Assembly (NCBI GenBank): GCA_021324615.1
Contig: JAJPIT010000120.1
Coordinates: 1 to 34,119 of the forward strand
Reading direction: 5' to 3'
Source of the DNA: Terriglobia bacterium
Lineage (GTDB): Bacteria > Acidobacteriota > Terriglobia > Bryobacterales > Bryobacteraceae
DNA length: 34,119 nt
Shown: positions 1-8,210 of the stretch, one piece after another
Numbering within the stretch: position 1 is the stretch's first letter
Layout of the letters: every line of letters starts with the position of its first letter
Program-made: the position numbers and the translations under genes
Notes under the pieces: model-generated
Database searches by the model: none
The model's input: only the letters and a program-made list of their open reading frames with translations
What the model was told of the DNA's origin: nothing

Positions 1-52
1 GCGGGTCTCAACGCAGCGCGCCGGTTCAGGCGGGAAAACTTCTCATGATCCG

Positions 53-961
53 TTAGTTAAGCCGGTCGTTTAACATCGCCGCCAGCCGGTATCCGGCCAT
101 GGCGACCCGGGCCTTGGCGACCTTCCGCGCGTTTTCCATATAAGACTGCGGTAATCGGACCGGATGTTCCCGCGAACCGGTTTCATTTCCGAATGTGTAG
201 ACTTGGGCGATGGCGATTTTGGCGCTCTCTTCGATCCATTTCCTCGGATTTTTTTCCATTCTTCGCGGAGGCGGATTCTCCGCCACCGCTTCCGCCGCGA
301 ATTTCGTGACATAGGCGACGGAGTTCTCGCGCCCGCAAGCCGAGTCCCACAGCGCATGCAACGTCTGACCCGGCATCACGAACACCCGATTGCCGCCCTG
401 GTCGCTTCCCTCGGCCGATTTGAGGAACCGGCCGATGGAGTGCAAGGGCTGATGTACATCCCCCACGATGTGCTCAAACCAGGGCAAATCGTAGACTTTT
501 TGCGCTTCGGAGGCGCGCTTCAGCTCGCGGATCAGGCGGGGCAACTCGGAGAGCGCGCTGGGCGGCGGCTGTTTTTGGATCGGCGCGCCGTCGGGAGCGT
601 ACGGGGTGTCATAGTAGTGCCAGTTGGTGTGGCGGCGCATATCGGGAAAGCCCGGAAGCAGCGCGGTCGGGACGGCGTTCTGCCGCGTGTCGTCGTAGAA
701 GCGCCGGTCGCCTTTAATGAGGTCGGGCCAGACGGCGGCCATCATGAAGGCGAACCGGGCGCGCGCGGCGGGCTCCTCCGGCGCGCCGCGCGTCAGGATG
801 GATTCGTAATCGGGATGTTTGCGCAGCAGATCATCGACCCGCGAGCGCGCCCTGGGAGTCAAACGGTCGTAGGCGATGACGGCGACGACACTGTGTCCGG
901 TCGCGTCCCAGGCCGAGGCCGTGAGGGAGAACGTGCAAAGCAGGGTGAGCAATCGGCGCAT
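53..961 (-). CDS. Exported S1/P1-family nuclease
   Basis: Predicted zinc-dependent single-strand nuclease/3'-nucleotidase of the S1/P1 family, acting outside the cytoplasm. From the ATG at 961 (302 aa) there is a classic signal peptide, MRRLLTLLCTFSLTASA, followed by mature WDATGH. In this family the mature N-terminal Trp and the nearby His are zinc ligands, which strongly supports both this start and this cleavage site. Other expected ligands are visible: WPD, NWHYYDTPY, HIVGDVHQPLHS (H-x3-D-x3-H pattern) and LHALWDS. An in-frame GTG at 982 would add seven residues before the signal peptide and is less likely. Neither start has a strong Shine-Dalgarno (SD) sequence. It lies 54 bases downstream of the NTF2-like lipoprotein gene on the same strand, so co-transcription is possible. 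A role in scavenging phosphate or nucleotides is inferred from the family. Confidence 0.9.
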   Translation of the reverse strand: MRRLLTLLCTFSLTASAWDATGHSVVAVIAYDRLTPRARSRVDDLLRKHPDYESILTRGAPEEPAARARFAFMMAAVWPDLIKGDRRFYDDTRQNAVPTALLPGFPDMRRHTNWHYYDTPYAPDGAPIQKQPPPSALSELPRLIRELKRASEAQKVYDLPWFEHIVGDVHQPLHSIGRFLKSAEGSDQGGNRVFVMPGQTLHALWDSACGRENSVAYVTKFAAEAVAENPPPRRMEKNPRKWIEESAKIAIAQVYTFGNETGSREHPVRLPQSYMENARKVAKARVAMAGYRLAAMLNDRLN

Positions 962-1015
962 GAATAAGACAGCATAGCCCACTCCGGCGGGGCGGCGGCG
1001 CGATCTTCCCGCTGC

Positions 1016-1549
1016 TTACGGCTTCGAGTTTAAGTCCGGCTTTCCTGTTTCCAGGTCCACGGGGAAAGAGACGTGCTCGTGAACGACGAGCCACTTGCCG
1101 TTGATTTTCTTGTAGACGTCGGTCACGCGGACGGTCAGATCCAATGGCTTCCCGTCCTTACCGGGGCCAACGGTGCGGAAGAAGCCATGTCCATAGGCGA
1201 GATTCCCCTCGCCGTCCACCTTCCAGTCGCTCACCTCGGCATGAACGTCCTTGGGATAAGCCGCGAGAAAATTCTCCCAATCCTTTCTAAAGGCCGCGGC
1301 GCCGACATACTGCCGCGGGGGAAGCGCGTCGAAGACGATCAGGCTCTCGTCCGGAGTGTAATATGCCATGATTCCGTTGAGATCCTTGGCATTGACCGCC
1401 GCGACCAGGCGCTGCACCGATGCTGTAATTTCGGCCTGATCGTTCGCGAACGAGTTGCCGGCTTGAGAATTGCCCGATTGGGAACAAGAAGAGACGACGA
1501 AGCAGGCCACCACGGCGGCCGAAGCTGGAAGGCAACTGGGATATCTCAT
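1016..1549 (-). CDS. NTF2-like (SnoaL/DUF4440-type) lipoprotein
   Basis: 177-aa predicted lipoprotein. The ATG at 1549 is chosen because GAAAGGA sits about 10 bases upstream and the product then begins with a lipoprotein signal (MRYPSCLPASAAVVACFVVSSC, lipobox VSSC). A longer in-frame reading from 1624 adds an unlikely 25-residue leader. The rest reads as one NTF2-like/SnoaL fold: a start such as 'ITASVQRLVAAVNAKDLNGIMAYY', a middle 'YVGAAAFRKDWENFL', then beta-strand-like segments ending 'DVYKKINGKWLVVHEHVSFPV', typical of DUF4440/SnoaL_3 proteins. These often bind small ligands or act as steroid-isomerase-like enzymes, but no specific substrate can be assigned. It follows larB by 79 bases on the same strand. 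Confidence 0.8.
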   Translation of the reverse strand: MRYPSCLPASAAVVACFVVSSCSQSGNSQAGNSFANDQAEITASVQRLVAAVNAKDLNGIMAYYTPDESLIVFDALPPRQYVGAAAFRKDWENFLAAYPKDVHAEVSDWKVDGEGNLAYGHGFFRTVGPGKDGKPLDLTVRVTDVYKKINGKWLVVHEHVSFPVDLETGKPDLNSKP

Positions 1550-1628
1550 CGTTTCGAGATCCTTTCTTTTCGTGAACCGCGCTTCCGACGGGGTGAGTAT
1601 ACGCCCCCCGGCAAGGGGAATCAAGGGT

Positions 1629-2375
1629 CTATAGCCGATTGATCAGGCTGGCCGCATAGCCCGCGCCGAAGCCGTTATCAATGTTCACCACGGTCACATT
1701 GCTGGCGCAACTGTTCAACATTCCGAGCAGCGCGGCCAAGCCTTGGAAGTTTGCTCCGTAGCCGATGCTGGTGGGCACCGCGATCACCGGCGCGGCGACC
1801 ATGCCTCCGACGACACTAGGCAGCGCGCCTTCCATTCCCGCGCACACGATCACCACGCGCGCCGCGGCCAGGCGGTCGCGATTGTGCATCAGGCGGTGAA
1901 TTCCAGCGACGCCAATATCGGCGATCAGATCGACCTGATTGCCCATCGTTTCCGCGGTAATTTGGGCCTCCTCGGCTACCGGCAGATCGCTGGTGCCGGC
2001 GCAGACCACCGCGATGGTCCCCTTGCCGTGCAGCGTTCGATCGCGCCACACGCGAACCACGCCCGCGGTGGGGAAGTGCTCGGCGTCGGGATGCTCACGC
2101 TGGAGCCGTGCGGCGGCTTCCGGCGTGGCCCGCGTAATCAGGACATTGTTCGCCCGGGCCAGCAGCGCCGCCGCGATCGCCGAAATGTGATCCGGCGTCT
2201 TTCCCAACCCGAACACCACTTCCGGCATGCCGTGGCGGAGCGCGCGGTGATGATCGACTTTGGCGAAGCCGATATCTTCAAACGGCAGATGGCGCATTCG
2301 CTCCATGGCCTGGTCGACCCCGGTGGCCCCGCTCCGCACCTGCTCAAGCAGCGCGCGCAACTGTTCCTGATCCAT
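1629..2375 (-). CDS. larB: LarB, pyridinium-3,5-biscarboxylic acid mononucleotide synthase
   Basis: LarB carries out the first step of nickel-pincer nucleotide (NPN) cofactor synthesis, carboxylating and hydrolysing nicotinic acid adenine dinucleotide in the cytoplasm; NPN serves lactate racemase and related LarA-type enzymes. The 248-aa product has the family's usual length. It carries the N-terminal segment '[24 protein letters not shown]' and a C-terminal PurE-like domain: '[17 protein letters not shown]', '[10 protein letters not shown]', '[18 protein letters not shown]' and '[11 protein letters not shown]'. The start is the ATG at 2375 ([10 protein letters not shown]). The in-frame extension to 2471 would run over the aceE ribosome-binding site, has no family resemblance and is rejected. 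No larC, larE or larA is visible in the window, so this is an orphan copy here. It is divergent from aceE across a 95-base gap. Confidence 0.9.
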   Translation of the reverse strand: MDQEQLRALLEQVRSGATGVDQAMERMRHLPFEDIGFAKVDHHRALRHGMPEVVFGLGKTPDHISAIAAALLARANNVLITRATPEAAARLQREHPDAEHFPTAGVVRVWRDRTLHGKGTIAVVCAGTSDLPVAEEAQITAETMGNQVDLIADIGVAGIHRLMHNRDRLAAARVVIVCAGMEGALPSVVGGMVAAPVIAVPTSIGYGANFQGLAALLGMLNSCASNVTVVNIDNGFGAGYAASLINRL

Positions 2376-2448
2376 ACGGTTTGAGGATAACAGCGGCAGT
2401 GGGACGGTGCTCCGGCCCCGGTCCTGGTTGCCCCGCACTCCCGATGGC

Positions 2449-2466
2449 GGTAACTTGGAGGTTACC
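2449..2466 (+). promoter_or_regulatory. Hairpin enclosing the aceE Shine-Dalgarno
   Basis: GGTAAC (2449-2454) and GTTACC (2461-2466) are exact reverse complements separated by TTGGAG. The strong SD of aceE, GGAGGT (2457-2462), lies in the loop and right arm, eight bases before the ATG at 2471. A six-base-pair stem here could modulate access of ribosomes to the SD. Regulation is inference only; the inverted repeat itself is plain in the sequence. Confidence 0.4.
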
Positions 2467-2470
2467 CCCA

Positions 2471-5149
2471 ATGTTGAAAGCCAAAGTTCAAGCTCCCGAC
2501 GATCTCGATCCCCAGGAAACCTCGGAGTGGATCGAAGCCCTCGATCAGGTGATCGACGAGGTTGGGCCGGACCGGGCCAATTACCTGCTCGAACGGTTGA
2601 TGGAGCACGCCGCCAATCTCGGCGTGCAGCCTCCGTTGCGCTGGAACACGCCCTATATCAACACCATTCCGCCGGAAGAGGAGGTTGCCTACCCGGGCGA
2701 CCGCGCCCTGGAGCGCCGCATCAAAAGTCTGATCCGCTGGAACGCAACCGCCATGGTGGTGCGGGCCAACAAGTACGATCCCAACATCGGCGGGCACCTG
2801 GCCACGTATGCATCGGTGGCGACGCTGTTCGAGGTCGGTTTCAATCACTTCTTTCACGGATCGTATGGCGATGAGGCCGGTGATTTTGTCTATTTCCAGG
2901 GCCACGCCTCGCCCGGCGTTTACGCCCGCGCGTTTCTCGAAGGACGTCTGAGCGAGAAACATCTGGAAAATTTCCGGCATGAACTGCGCGAGGAGCCCGG
3001 GCTGTCCTCCTATCCGCATCCCTGGCTGATGCCGGACTTCTGGCAGTTTCCCACCGTATCGATGGGCCTGGGCCCGATCTGCGCGATCTATCAGGCGCGT
3101 TTTCTTAAGTATCTGGAGAACCGCGGAATCATCCCGCACTCCCCGCGAAAGGTTTGGGCTTTCTTAGGCGACGGCGAGTGCGACGAGCCGGAAGCGCTGG
3201 GAGCACTGACCCTGGCCTCGCGCGAAAAGCTCGACAACCTGATCTTCGTGGTGAACTGCAATCTTCAGCGCCTGGACGGGCCGGTGCGCGGCAACGGTCA
3301 TATCATTCAGGAGCTCGAAGCGGCATTTCGCGGCGCGGGTTGGAATGTCCTGAAGGTGATCTGGGGCAGTGGCTGGGACGAGCTGCTGGCGCGCGACACC
3401 ACCGGCCTTCTGCTCAAGCGGATGCACGAATGCGTGGATGGCGAATATCAAGCCTTCCGCGCCATGAACGGCGCTTATATCCGCAAGGAATTTTTCGGCA
3501 AATATCCTGAGCTGCTCAAGCTGGTGGAGAATATGACCGACGACGAGATCTGGGCGCTGCGCCGCGGCGGCCACGATCCGGTGAAAGTTTTCAATGCCTA
3601 TAAACGCGCCGTGGAGACCATTGGCCAGCCGACCGTCATCCTGGCGAAAACCGTGAAAGGCTACGGTCTGGGCGAGGCGGCCGAAGGGCGCAACACGGCG
3701 CATCAGGCGAAGAAACTCGGCGCGCCGGACATGATGAAGCTGCGGGACCGCTTCGAGCTGCCTCTGGCCGACTCGGTCGTCGAGCATCTCGACTTCTACC
3801 GTCCGCCGGAGGATTCCCCGGAAATGGTTTATATCAAGCAGCGCGTGCAGGCCATGGGCGGGCACGTTCCGGCGCGGCGCGTCAAGCCGATCCAGCTTAC
3901 GGCGCCGGCGCTGGAAACGTTCCAGGATATCCTGGCCGGTTCGCGCGGGCGCGAGGCATCGACCACTTCGGCCTTTGTCGCTATTTTGAAGAATCTGATG
4001 AAGCATCCCGAGCTGGGTAAGCTGGTGGTGCCGATCATTCCCGATGAAGCCCGCACCTTCGGCATGGAATCCCTGTTCCGGGACTACGGCATCTACGCCA
4101 GCCAGGGCCAGCGCTATAAGCCGGTGGACGCCAATGTTCTGCTGTATTACAAGGAGGCGCAGAACGGGCAGATTCTGGAGGAAGGGATCACCGAAGCGGG
4201 TTCGATGGCCTCCTTCACCGCGGCCGGATCGGCCTACGCTACTGTGGGCGTGCCGATGATCCCGTTCTTTACCTTCTATTCCATGTTTGGCTTCCAGCGC
4301 GTCGGCGATCTTTGCTGGGCGTTCGGCGATATTCGCGGCAAAGGTTTTCTGATGGGCGCGACGGCGGGACGAACCACTCTGCTCGGCGAGGGATTGCAGC
4401 ATCAGGACGGCCATAGCCCGGTTCTGGCCAGCACCGTGCCGACCTGCGCGACCTATGATCCGGCCTATGCTTATGAACTCGCGGTGATTATTCAGGACGG
4501 CATCCGGCGAATGTACCAGGAAAACGAGGATCGCTTCTACTACATCACGATCTACAACGAAAACTACCCTCAGCCGCCGATGCCCGAACAGGAGGGCGTC
4601 CGCGAGGGGATTCTGCGCGGGATCTATAAATACCGGGCCGCGGCTGAGGGCGAAGCGGCGGTCCAGTTGTTCGGCAGCGGCTCCATCCTGAACGAGGCTC
4701 TGCGCGCGCAGAAGATCCTGGCCGAACGCTACCAGATCCCGGCCGACGTCTGGTCGGTGACCAGCTATAATGAGCTTCGCCGCCAGGCGCTGGCCGTGGA
4801 GCGGTGGAACCGGCTGCACCCGTCCGAGGAGCCTAGGACGCCGTACATTGTGGAGGCCCTGCGGGGCGCCCACGGTCCGATCATCGCTGCGACGGATTAT
4901 ATGAAAATGGTTCCGGACCAGATCGCGCCGTGGCTGCCGGGGCGGCTCACCTCGCTTGGCACCGACGGGTTTGGCCGTAGCGAGAATCGCGAGTATCTGC
5001 GGCGGTTCTTCGAAGTCTCCGCCGAGGCGATCGCTCAGGCGGCGCTTTCGGCGTTGGCCCGTAGCGGCGCGATCCCGCCCAAGAGAGCGGAAGTGGCGAT
5101 CGCGGAACTGGGGTTCCATCCGGAAAAACGCGATCCATCGCGGCTATAG
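2471..5149 (+). CDS. aceE: Pyruvate dehydrogenase E1 component, homodimeric type
   Basis: Thiamine-diphosphate-dependent E1 of the pyruvate dehydrogenase complex: decarboxylates pyruvate and reductively acetylates the lipoyl group of E2. The product is 892 aa, close to the 887 aa of E. coli AceE. The ATG at 2471 ([11 protein letters not shown]) is chosen for its perfect GGAGGT SD eight bases upstream; the in-frame extension to 2381 is unlike the family. Hallmarks are the active-site segment GHASPG (about residues 144-149), the ThDP motif GDGECDEPE (233-241) with [14 protein letters not shown] (262-275), and C-terminal transketolase-type segments such as '[19 protein letters not shown]'. No E2 or E3 gene adjoins it. 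The next gene, facing it, is a YjbQ-family gene, a family credited with weak thiamine-phosphate-synthase activity. Confidence 0.97.
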   Translation: MLKAKVQAPDDLDPQETSEWIEALDQVIDEVGPDRANYLLERLMEHAANLGVQPPLRWNTPYINTIPPEEEVAYPGDRALERRIKSLIRWNATAMVVRANKYDPNIGGHLATYASVATLFEVGFNHFFHGSYGDEAGDFVYFQGHASPGVYARAFLEGRLSEKHLENFRHELREEPGLSSYPHPWLMPDFWQFPTVSMGLGPICAIYQARFLKYLENRGIIPHSPRKVWAFLGDGECDEPEALGALTLASREKLDNLIFVVNCNLQRLDGPVRGNGHIIQELEAAFRGAGWNVLKVIWGSGWDELLARDTTGLLLKRMHECVDGEYQAFRAMNGAYIRKEFFGKYPELLKLVENMTDDEIWALRRGGHDPVKVFNAYKRAVETIGQPTVILAKTVKGYGLGEAAEGRNTAHQAKKLGAPDMMKLRDRFELPLADSVVEHLDFYRPPEDSPEMVYIKQRVQAMGGHVPARRVKPIQLTAPALETFQDILAGSRGREASTTSAFVAILKNLMKHPELGKLVVPIIPDEARTFGMESLFRDYGIYASQGQRYKPVDANVLLYYKEAQNGQILEEGITEAGSMASFTAAGSAYATVGVPMIPFFTFYSMFGFQRVGDLCWAFGDIRGKGFLMGATAGRTTLLGEGLQHQDGHSPVLASTVPTCATYDPAYAYELAVIIQDGIRRMYQENEDRFYYITIYNENYPQPPMPEQEGVREGILRGIYKYRAAAEGEAAVQLFGSGSILNEALRAQKILAERYQIPADVWSVTSYNELRRQALAVERWNRLHPSEEPRTPYIVEALRGAHGPIIAATDYMKMVPDQIAPWLPGRLTSLGTDGFGRSENREYLRRFFEVSAEAIAQAALSALARSGAIPPKRAEVAIAELGFHPEKRDPSRL

Positions 5150-5176
5150 CTGCCTGGTCCAGCCAGATGCGGCGCT

Positions 5177-5596
5177 TTATTCGCCGATAATTTTCACTAA
5201 TACGCGTTTCCGGCGGCGGCCGTCGAACTCGCCGTAGAAGATCTGCTCCCAGGGGCCGAAATCCAGCTTGCCGCCGGTGATGGCGACCACCACTTCGCGC
5301 CCAATCACCTGACGTTTCAGGTGCGCGTCGGCGTTATCCTCGCCGGTCCGATTGTGCTGGTATTGGGAAACGGGCTCATGCGGAGCAAGTGATTCCAGCC
5401 ATCTTTCGAAATCCTGGTGCAATCCCCTCTCGTCATCATTGATGAAAACCGAAGCGGTGATGTGCATGGCGTTTACCAGGGCGAGCCCCTCGCGGATGCC
5501 CGATTGGGCGACCAGCGATTCGATTTGCGGCGTAATGTTTACAAAACCGCGGCGGGCGGGAATCTCCAGCCATAGCTCGTGGCGGTAGCTCTTCAT
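5177..5596 (-). CDS. YjbQ/UPF0047 family protein
   Basis: 139-aa single-domain protein of the YjbQ (UPF0047) family. The diagnostic blocks are present: '[21 protein letters not shown]', '[13 protein letters not shown]', '[19 protein letters not shown]' and the C-terminal '[24 protein letters not shown]'. Members form compact trimers; some have secondary thiamine-phosphate-synthase activity in vitro, but the physiological role is unsettled. The ATG at 5596 has AGGAG seven bases upstream. The gene converges on aceE with a 27-base gap, so the two are not co-transcribed. Confidence 0.93.
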   Translation of the reverse strand: MKSYRHELWLEIPARRGFVNITPQIESLVAQSGIREGLALVNAMHITASVFINDDERGLHQDFERWLESLAPHEPVSQYQHNRTGEDNADAHLKRQVIGREVVVAITGGKLDFGPWEQIFYGEFDGRRRKRVLVKIIGE

Positions 5597-5705
5597 GCCA
5601 ACTCCTGATGAATCAGCGGAATAAGGACGATCCTGGGAGCAGGGCCGCGGTCCGGGGGCGGTTGACGCCGCCGGTCACGGATCTGCTACACTCATCCGAA
5701 GAACG

Positions 5706-7361
5706 ATGCGACGCCCCGGAAACTACCGCGTCCCGGCCGGGCTGGCGGTCGCAATTGGCGCCGCTGTATTGGCCAGTTGCGCGCTCACCACTCCCAGACC
5801 TCAACAGTTCCGCAGCTTTTTCGCTCCGCCGCAGAACCAGCAGCCCCCGGTCAACAACGAAGAAACCATCCCGGAGCCGCCGCGGCTGAACGGGGATCCT
5901 TACGGCAATGAGATGCCGTCGATCCCCGGCGGGATTCGGGATATTCCGCGCCCCAACGACTCGGATTTTTTGCTGAAGAGATCCAATGACCGGTTCGCGG
6001 CGGGAAAGCAGGCGTTTGAGGAAGGCCGCTTCAAGGACGCCCGCCGGGAGTTTGACCAGGCCATCGAGTTGCTGCTGGCCGCTCCGGAAAACGTTCCCGA
6101 CCATCCCGCCATCGAGCGCCGCCTGGAAGATCTGACCGAGACGATTTACCGCTACGACCTGGACGAGCTTGCCGCATCCGAGCCGGACGATCCGGTGTCC
6201 TACGATCAGGCCCCGCGCGACCGCGTTCTGGAAATGACTTTTCCGGTGGATCCCAGCCTGCGGAACAAGGTCCTGGAACAGGTTAAGGCCACCGCCTCGC
6301 AGTTGTCGCTGGAGGAGAGCGACGCCGTGGTCGGCGCCATCCATTTCTTTTCCACCGAGCGGGGCAAGAAGATCGTGGCCGCGGGACTTCGGCGGCAGGG
6401 CCGCTACAAGGAGATGATCGAACGGATCCTCGCCGAGGAGGGTCTGCCGCAGGAGCTGATCTTCGTGGCGCAGGCCGAATCGGGATTTTTGCCGCGCGCC
6501 ATTTCCAATAAATCGTGCGTCGGCCTGTGGCAGTTCGCCAAGTTCCGCGGCCGGCAGTACGGGTTGAACCAGACTCCGGCCACTGACGACCGTATGGACC
6601 CGGAAAAAGCGACGCGGGCCGCCGCGCGTCACCTGCACGATCTCTACGATCACTTCGGCGACTGGTATCTGGCGCTGGCGGCCTACGATTGCGGTCCGGC
6701 ATGCGTGGATCATGCTGTCATGAGAACCGGTTACGCGGATTTCTGGACCCTGCGCCGGCTCAATGTCCTGCCCAAGGAGACCGCCAACTACGTTCTGGTG
6801 ATCCTGGCCATGACCATCATGGCCAAGAACGCCAAGGATTACGGCCTGGATGGGATCGATATGGACCGGCCGGTGGAGTTCGATACCATCGAACTGCAGA
6901 CGCCCACGCATCTGGCGCTGATCGCCGACGCCGTGGACCGCCCGATTAGCGAGCTGAAGGAACTGAACCCGGCGCTGCTGAAGCCCGTCGCTCCGGCCGG
7001 CTATTCGCTGCATGTTCCGAAGGGTACGGTGGCGGCGGTGGAGTCGGCGTTCGCGGTGGTACCACCCGGCCGCCGCGCTTCGTGGCGCCTGCATCGGGTG
7101 CAGGATGGCGAAACGTTCGCCGCGGTCGCAAAACGGTATAAGGCCCAGGTCGAATCGCTCGCCGCGGCCAATCATCAGACGCTGCCCGAACCGGGAGAGT
7201 GGATGGTGGTGCCGGTCTCCTATCCGGGGGATCGTCCGGCGCGGCCGGCGGCGGCGCACACGGCCGCCCGGCGAAAGACCGCGGGGCATCGCAAAACGAC
7301 CGCGGTGGCCCGGGGATCCGGCAAGCCTCAGACGCACAGCGCGTCCGGCAGCGAAGAATAG
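5706..7361 (+). CDS. LysM-containing lytic murein transglycosylase lipoprotein (MltD-like)
   Basis: Predicted outer-membrane-anchored lytic transglycosylase that cleaves peptidoglycan glycan strands. 551 aa: lipoprotein signal with lipobox LASC (Cys25), a Pro/Gln-rich linker (about 26-85), a helical repeat-like region (about 90-240), then the SLT catalytic domain. The catalytic Glu is E258 in 'AQAESGFLPRAIS', followed by 'CVGLWQFAKF' (family consensus is close to 'GLWQF') and 'DWYLALAAYDCG'. Two LysM-like segments follow (about 398-440 and 455-500, the second 'HRVQDGETFAAVAKRYKAQVESLAAAN'), then a basic Ala/Arg/Lys-rich tail. The extra Cys residues around the active site (Cys271, 329, 333) are unusual for MltD. 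The ATG at 5706 has only a weak GAAG upstream. MltD-like is an assignment by layout. Confidence 0.9.
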   Translation: MRRPGNYRVPAGLAVAIGAAVLASCALTTPRPQQFRSFFAPPQNQQPPVNNEETIPEPPRLNGDPYGNEMPSIPGGIRDIPRPNDSDFLLKRSNDRFAAGKQAFEEGRFKDARREFDQAIELLLAAPENVPDHPAIERRLEDLTETIYRYDLDELAASEPDDPVSYDQAPRDRVLEMTFPVDPSLRNKVLEQVKATASQLSLEESDAVVGAIHFFSTERGKKIVAAGLRRQGRYKEMIERILAEEGLPQELIFVAQAESGFLPRAISNKSCVGLWQFAKFRGRQYGLNQTPATDDRMDPEKATRAAARHLHDLYDHFGDWYLALAAYDCGPACVDHAVMRTGYADFWTLRRLNVLPKETANYVLVILAMTIMAKNAKDYGLDGIDMDRPVEFDTIELQTPTHLALIADAVDRPISELKELNPALLKPVAPAGYSLHVPKGTVAAVESAFAVVPPGRRASWRLHRVQDGETFAAVAKRYKAQVESLAAANHQTLPEPGEWMVVPVSYPGDRPARPAAAHTAARRKTAGHRKTTAVARGSGKPQTHSASGSEE

Positions 7362-7442
7362 CGCCAGCGCCGCTAAAAAACTCGGGCCGTCCATTTCGAG
7401 TGAAAAATGTTTGGAAGCAACTCCCCCTTGGACACTTTTTCC

Positions 7443-7471
7443 TTGCCTTCCCGCACAAAGGCGAATATTCT
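7443..7471 (+). promoter_or_regulatory. Candidate sigma-70 promoter of the histone-like gene
   Basis: TTGCCT (7443-7448) and TATTCT (7466-7471) are separated by 17 bases; each matches the -35/-10 consensus at four of six positions. The stretch is markedly AT-richer than its surroundings. A start near 7478 would give a leader of about 28 bases containing the strong GAGGAGG SD at 7491-7497. Predicted from sequence only. Confidence 0.45.
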
Positions 7472-7505
7472 AATTTTTGATTACGCCTGCGAGGAGGCAG
7501 ACTGA

Positions 7506-7904
7506 ATGGTAGATTACCGATTCACAGCCGAGGATGACGATCTCGATGATTTCGAGGAAGGCGCCACGTTGAATGTAGAAGACGACATGGGCGACTACGA
7601 GGAGGAAGAAGAATCGACCGTCACCGAGGTGCCGGCCGCGCCCGCACCCGCACCCGCGGCGGCGACGCCGGAAGAGAAGGCGCCGGCCGAGAAAAAGCCG
7701 GCGGCCAGGGCTTCTGCGGCCAAGAAAGCACCCGCGAAAAAAGCCGCGAAAAAGGCTCCCGCCAAGAAAGCGCCCGCCAAAAAGGCCGCCAAGAAAGCTC
7801 CCGCGAAAAAAGCCGCGAAAAAGGCTCCCGCCAAGAAGGCGGCCAAGGCCGCGCCGAAAAAGGCGGCCAGGAAGGCGGCTCCGAAAAAGAAAGGCCGGAA
7901 GTAA
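7506..7904 (+). CDS. Histone H1-like Ala/Lys/Pro-rich protein
   Basis: 132-aa protein in two oppositely charged halves. Residues 1-40 are strongly acidic (Asp/Glu-rich, including a run of Glu). Residues 41-60 are an Ala/Pro linker. Residues 60-132 consist of AAKKAPAKK-type repeats ending KKKGRK. The basic tail resembles histone H1 C-terminal tails and bacterial AlgP/HctB-like proteins, which bind DNA through PAKKA repeats. The acidic head is unusual and could be a protein-interaction or self-neutralising segment. The ATG at 7506 has a strong SD, GAGGAGG, nine bases upstream. The gene has its own candidate promoter and a strong terminator, so it is probably monocistronic and well expressed. 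The repeat region contains an exact DNA duplication, described separately. Confidence 0.8.
   Translation: MVDYRFTAEDDDLDDFEEGATLNVEDDMGDYEEEEESTVTEVPAAPAPAPAAATPEEKAPAEKKPAARASAAKKAPAKKAAKKAPAKKAPAKKAAKKAPAKKAAKKAPAKKAAKAAPKKAARKAAPKKKGRK
7731..7837 (+). repeat. 69-bp period internal duplication in the Lys/Ala tail
   Basis: A 38-base block at 7731-7768 recurs exactly at 7800-7837, an offset of 69 bases (23 codons), keeping the frame. Exact identity, including at synonymous positions, suggests recent unequal recombination or slippage rather than only amino-acid constraint. Confidence 0.85.
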
Positions 7905-7913
7905 TTTCAGGCG

Positions 7914-7945
7914 AACGGCCGGCCCGGATCGCCAGGCCGGCCGTT
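7914..7945. terminator. Strong bidirectional terminator-like hairpin
   Basis: AACGGCCGGCC (7914-7924) pairs perfectly with GGCCGGCCGTT (7935-7945) around a 10-base loop: an 11-bp GC-rich stem followed by TTT/GGTTT on the plus strand. It lies between the stop codons of two converging genes (histone-like gene ending 7904, minus-strand gene ending 7951), the ideal place for a shared terminator. Confidence 0.75.
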
Positions 7946-7950
7946 TGGTT

Positions 7951-8172
7951 TCAGTCCTTTCCCACCACCGCGCGGCACCGCTCGAAGAGTTGAATCAAGA
8001 CCTCCACCTGCTCGTCCGGTGTTTTCGGGGGCTTGCCCCCGAATCCGGCGCCGGCGGACGTTTTGCCAACGCCGGTGGTCACCGAAATAAAGCGCATCAG
8101 CTCCAGGGCGACTTCATCCTTGCTCATCGGCGGCCGCGAGGCGGCGCTGGTTTGTTTTTCTTCCTCAGTCAT
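7951..8172 (-). CDS. Small conserved-looking protein of unknown function
   Basis: 73 aa, not recognised. Soluble, no signal peptide. The N-terminus is acidic and polar (MTEEEKQTSA), followed by a helical segment 'KDEVALELMRFISVTTG', a glycine-rich linker 'GKTSAGAGFGGKPPKT' and a second helix 'PDEQVEVLIQLFERCRAVV'. Two helices joined by a flexible loop suggest a small helical protein or an adaptor. The ATG at 8172 has only a weak GAGA upstream. It is divergent from the HipA-like gene with 38 bases between start codons, and ends at a shared terminator. A partnership with the HipA-like protein is possible but unsupported beyond position. Confidence 0.6.
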   Translation of the reverse strand: MTEEEKQTSAASRPPMSKDEVALELMRFISVTTGVGKTSAGAGFGGKPPKTPDEQVEVLIQLFERCRAVVGKD

Positions 8173-8210
8173 ATAATCTCTAAGTTACCTGTGCCGCCCT
8201 ATCCTTGCCA

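Noticed and set aside
3164-5119. 651-aa minus-strand open frame opposite aceE
   Set aside because: Antisense to an unambiguous aceE; composition (Arg, His, Gly, Asp-rich) is that of a shadow frame.
5183-5190. A second GCCGATAA (sigma-28 -10 like)
   Set aside because: It lies in the final codons of the YjbQ-family gene, has no TAAA-like element 15 bases upstream and no gene follows it in the right orientation.
5613-7394. 593-aa minus-strand open frame
   Set aside because: Antisense to the lytic transglycosylase gene, with typical shadow composition.
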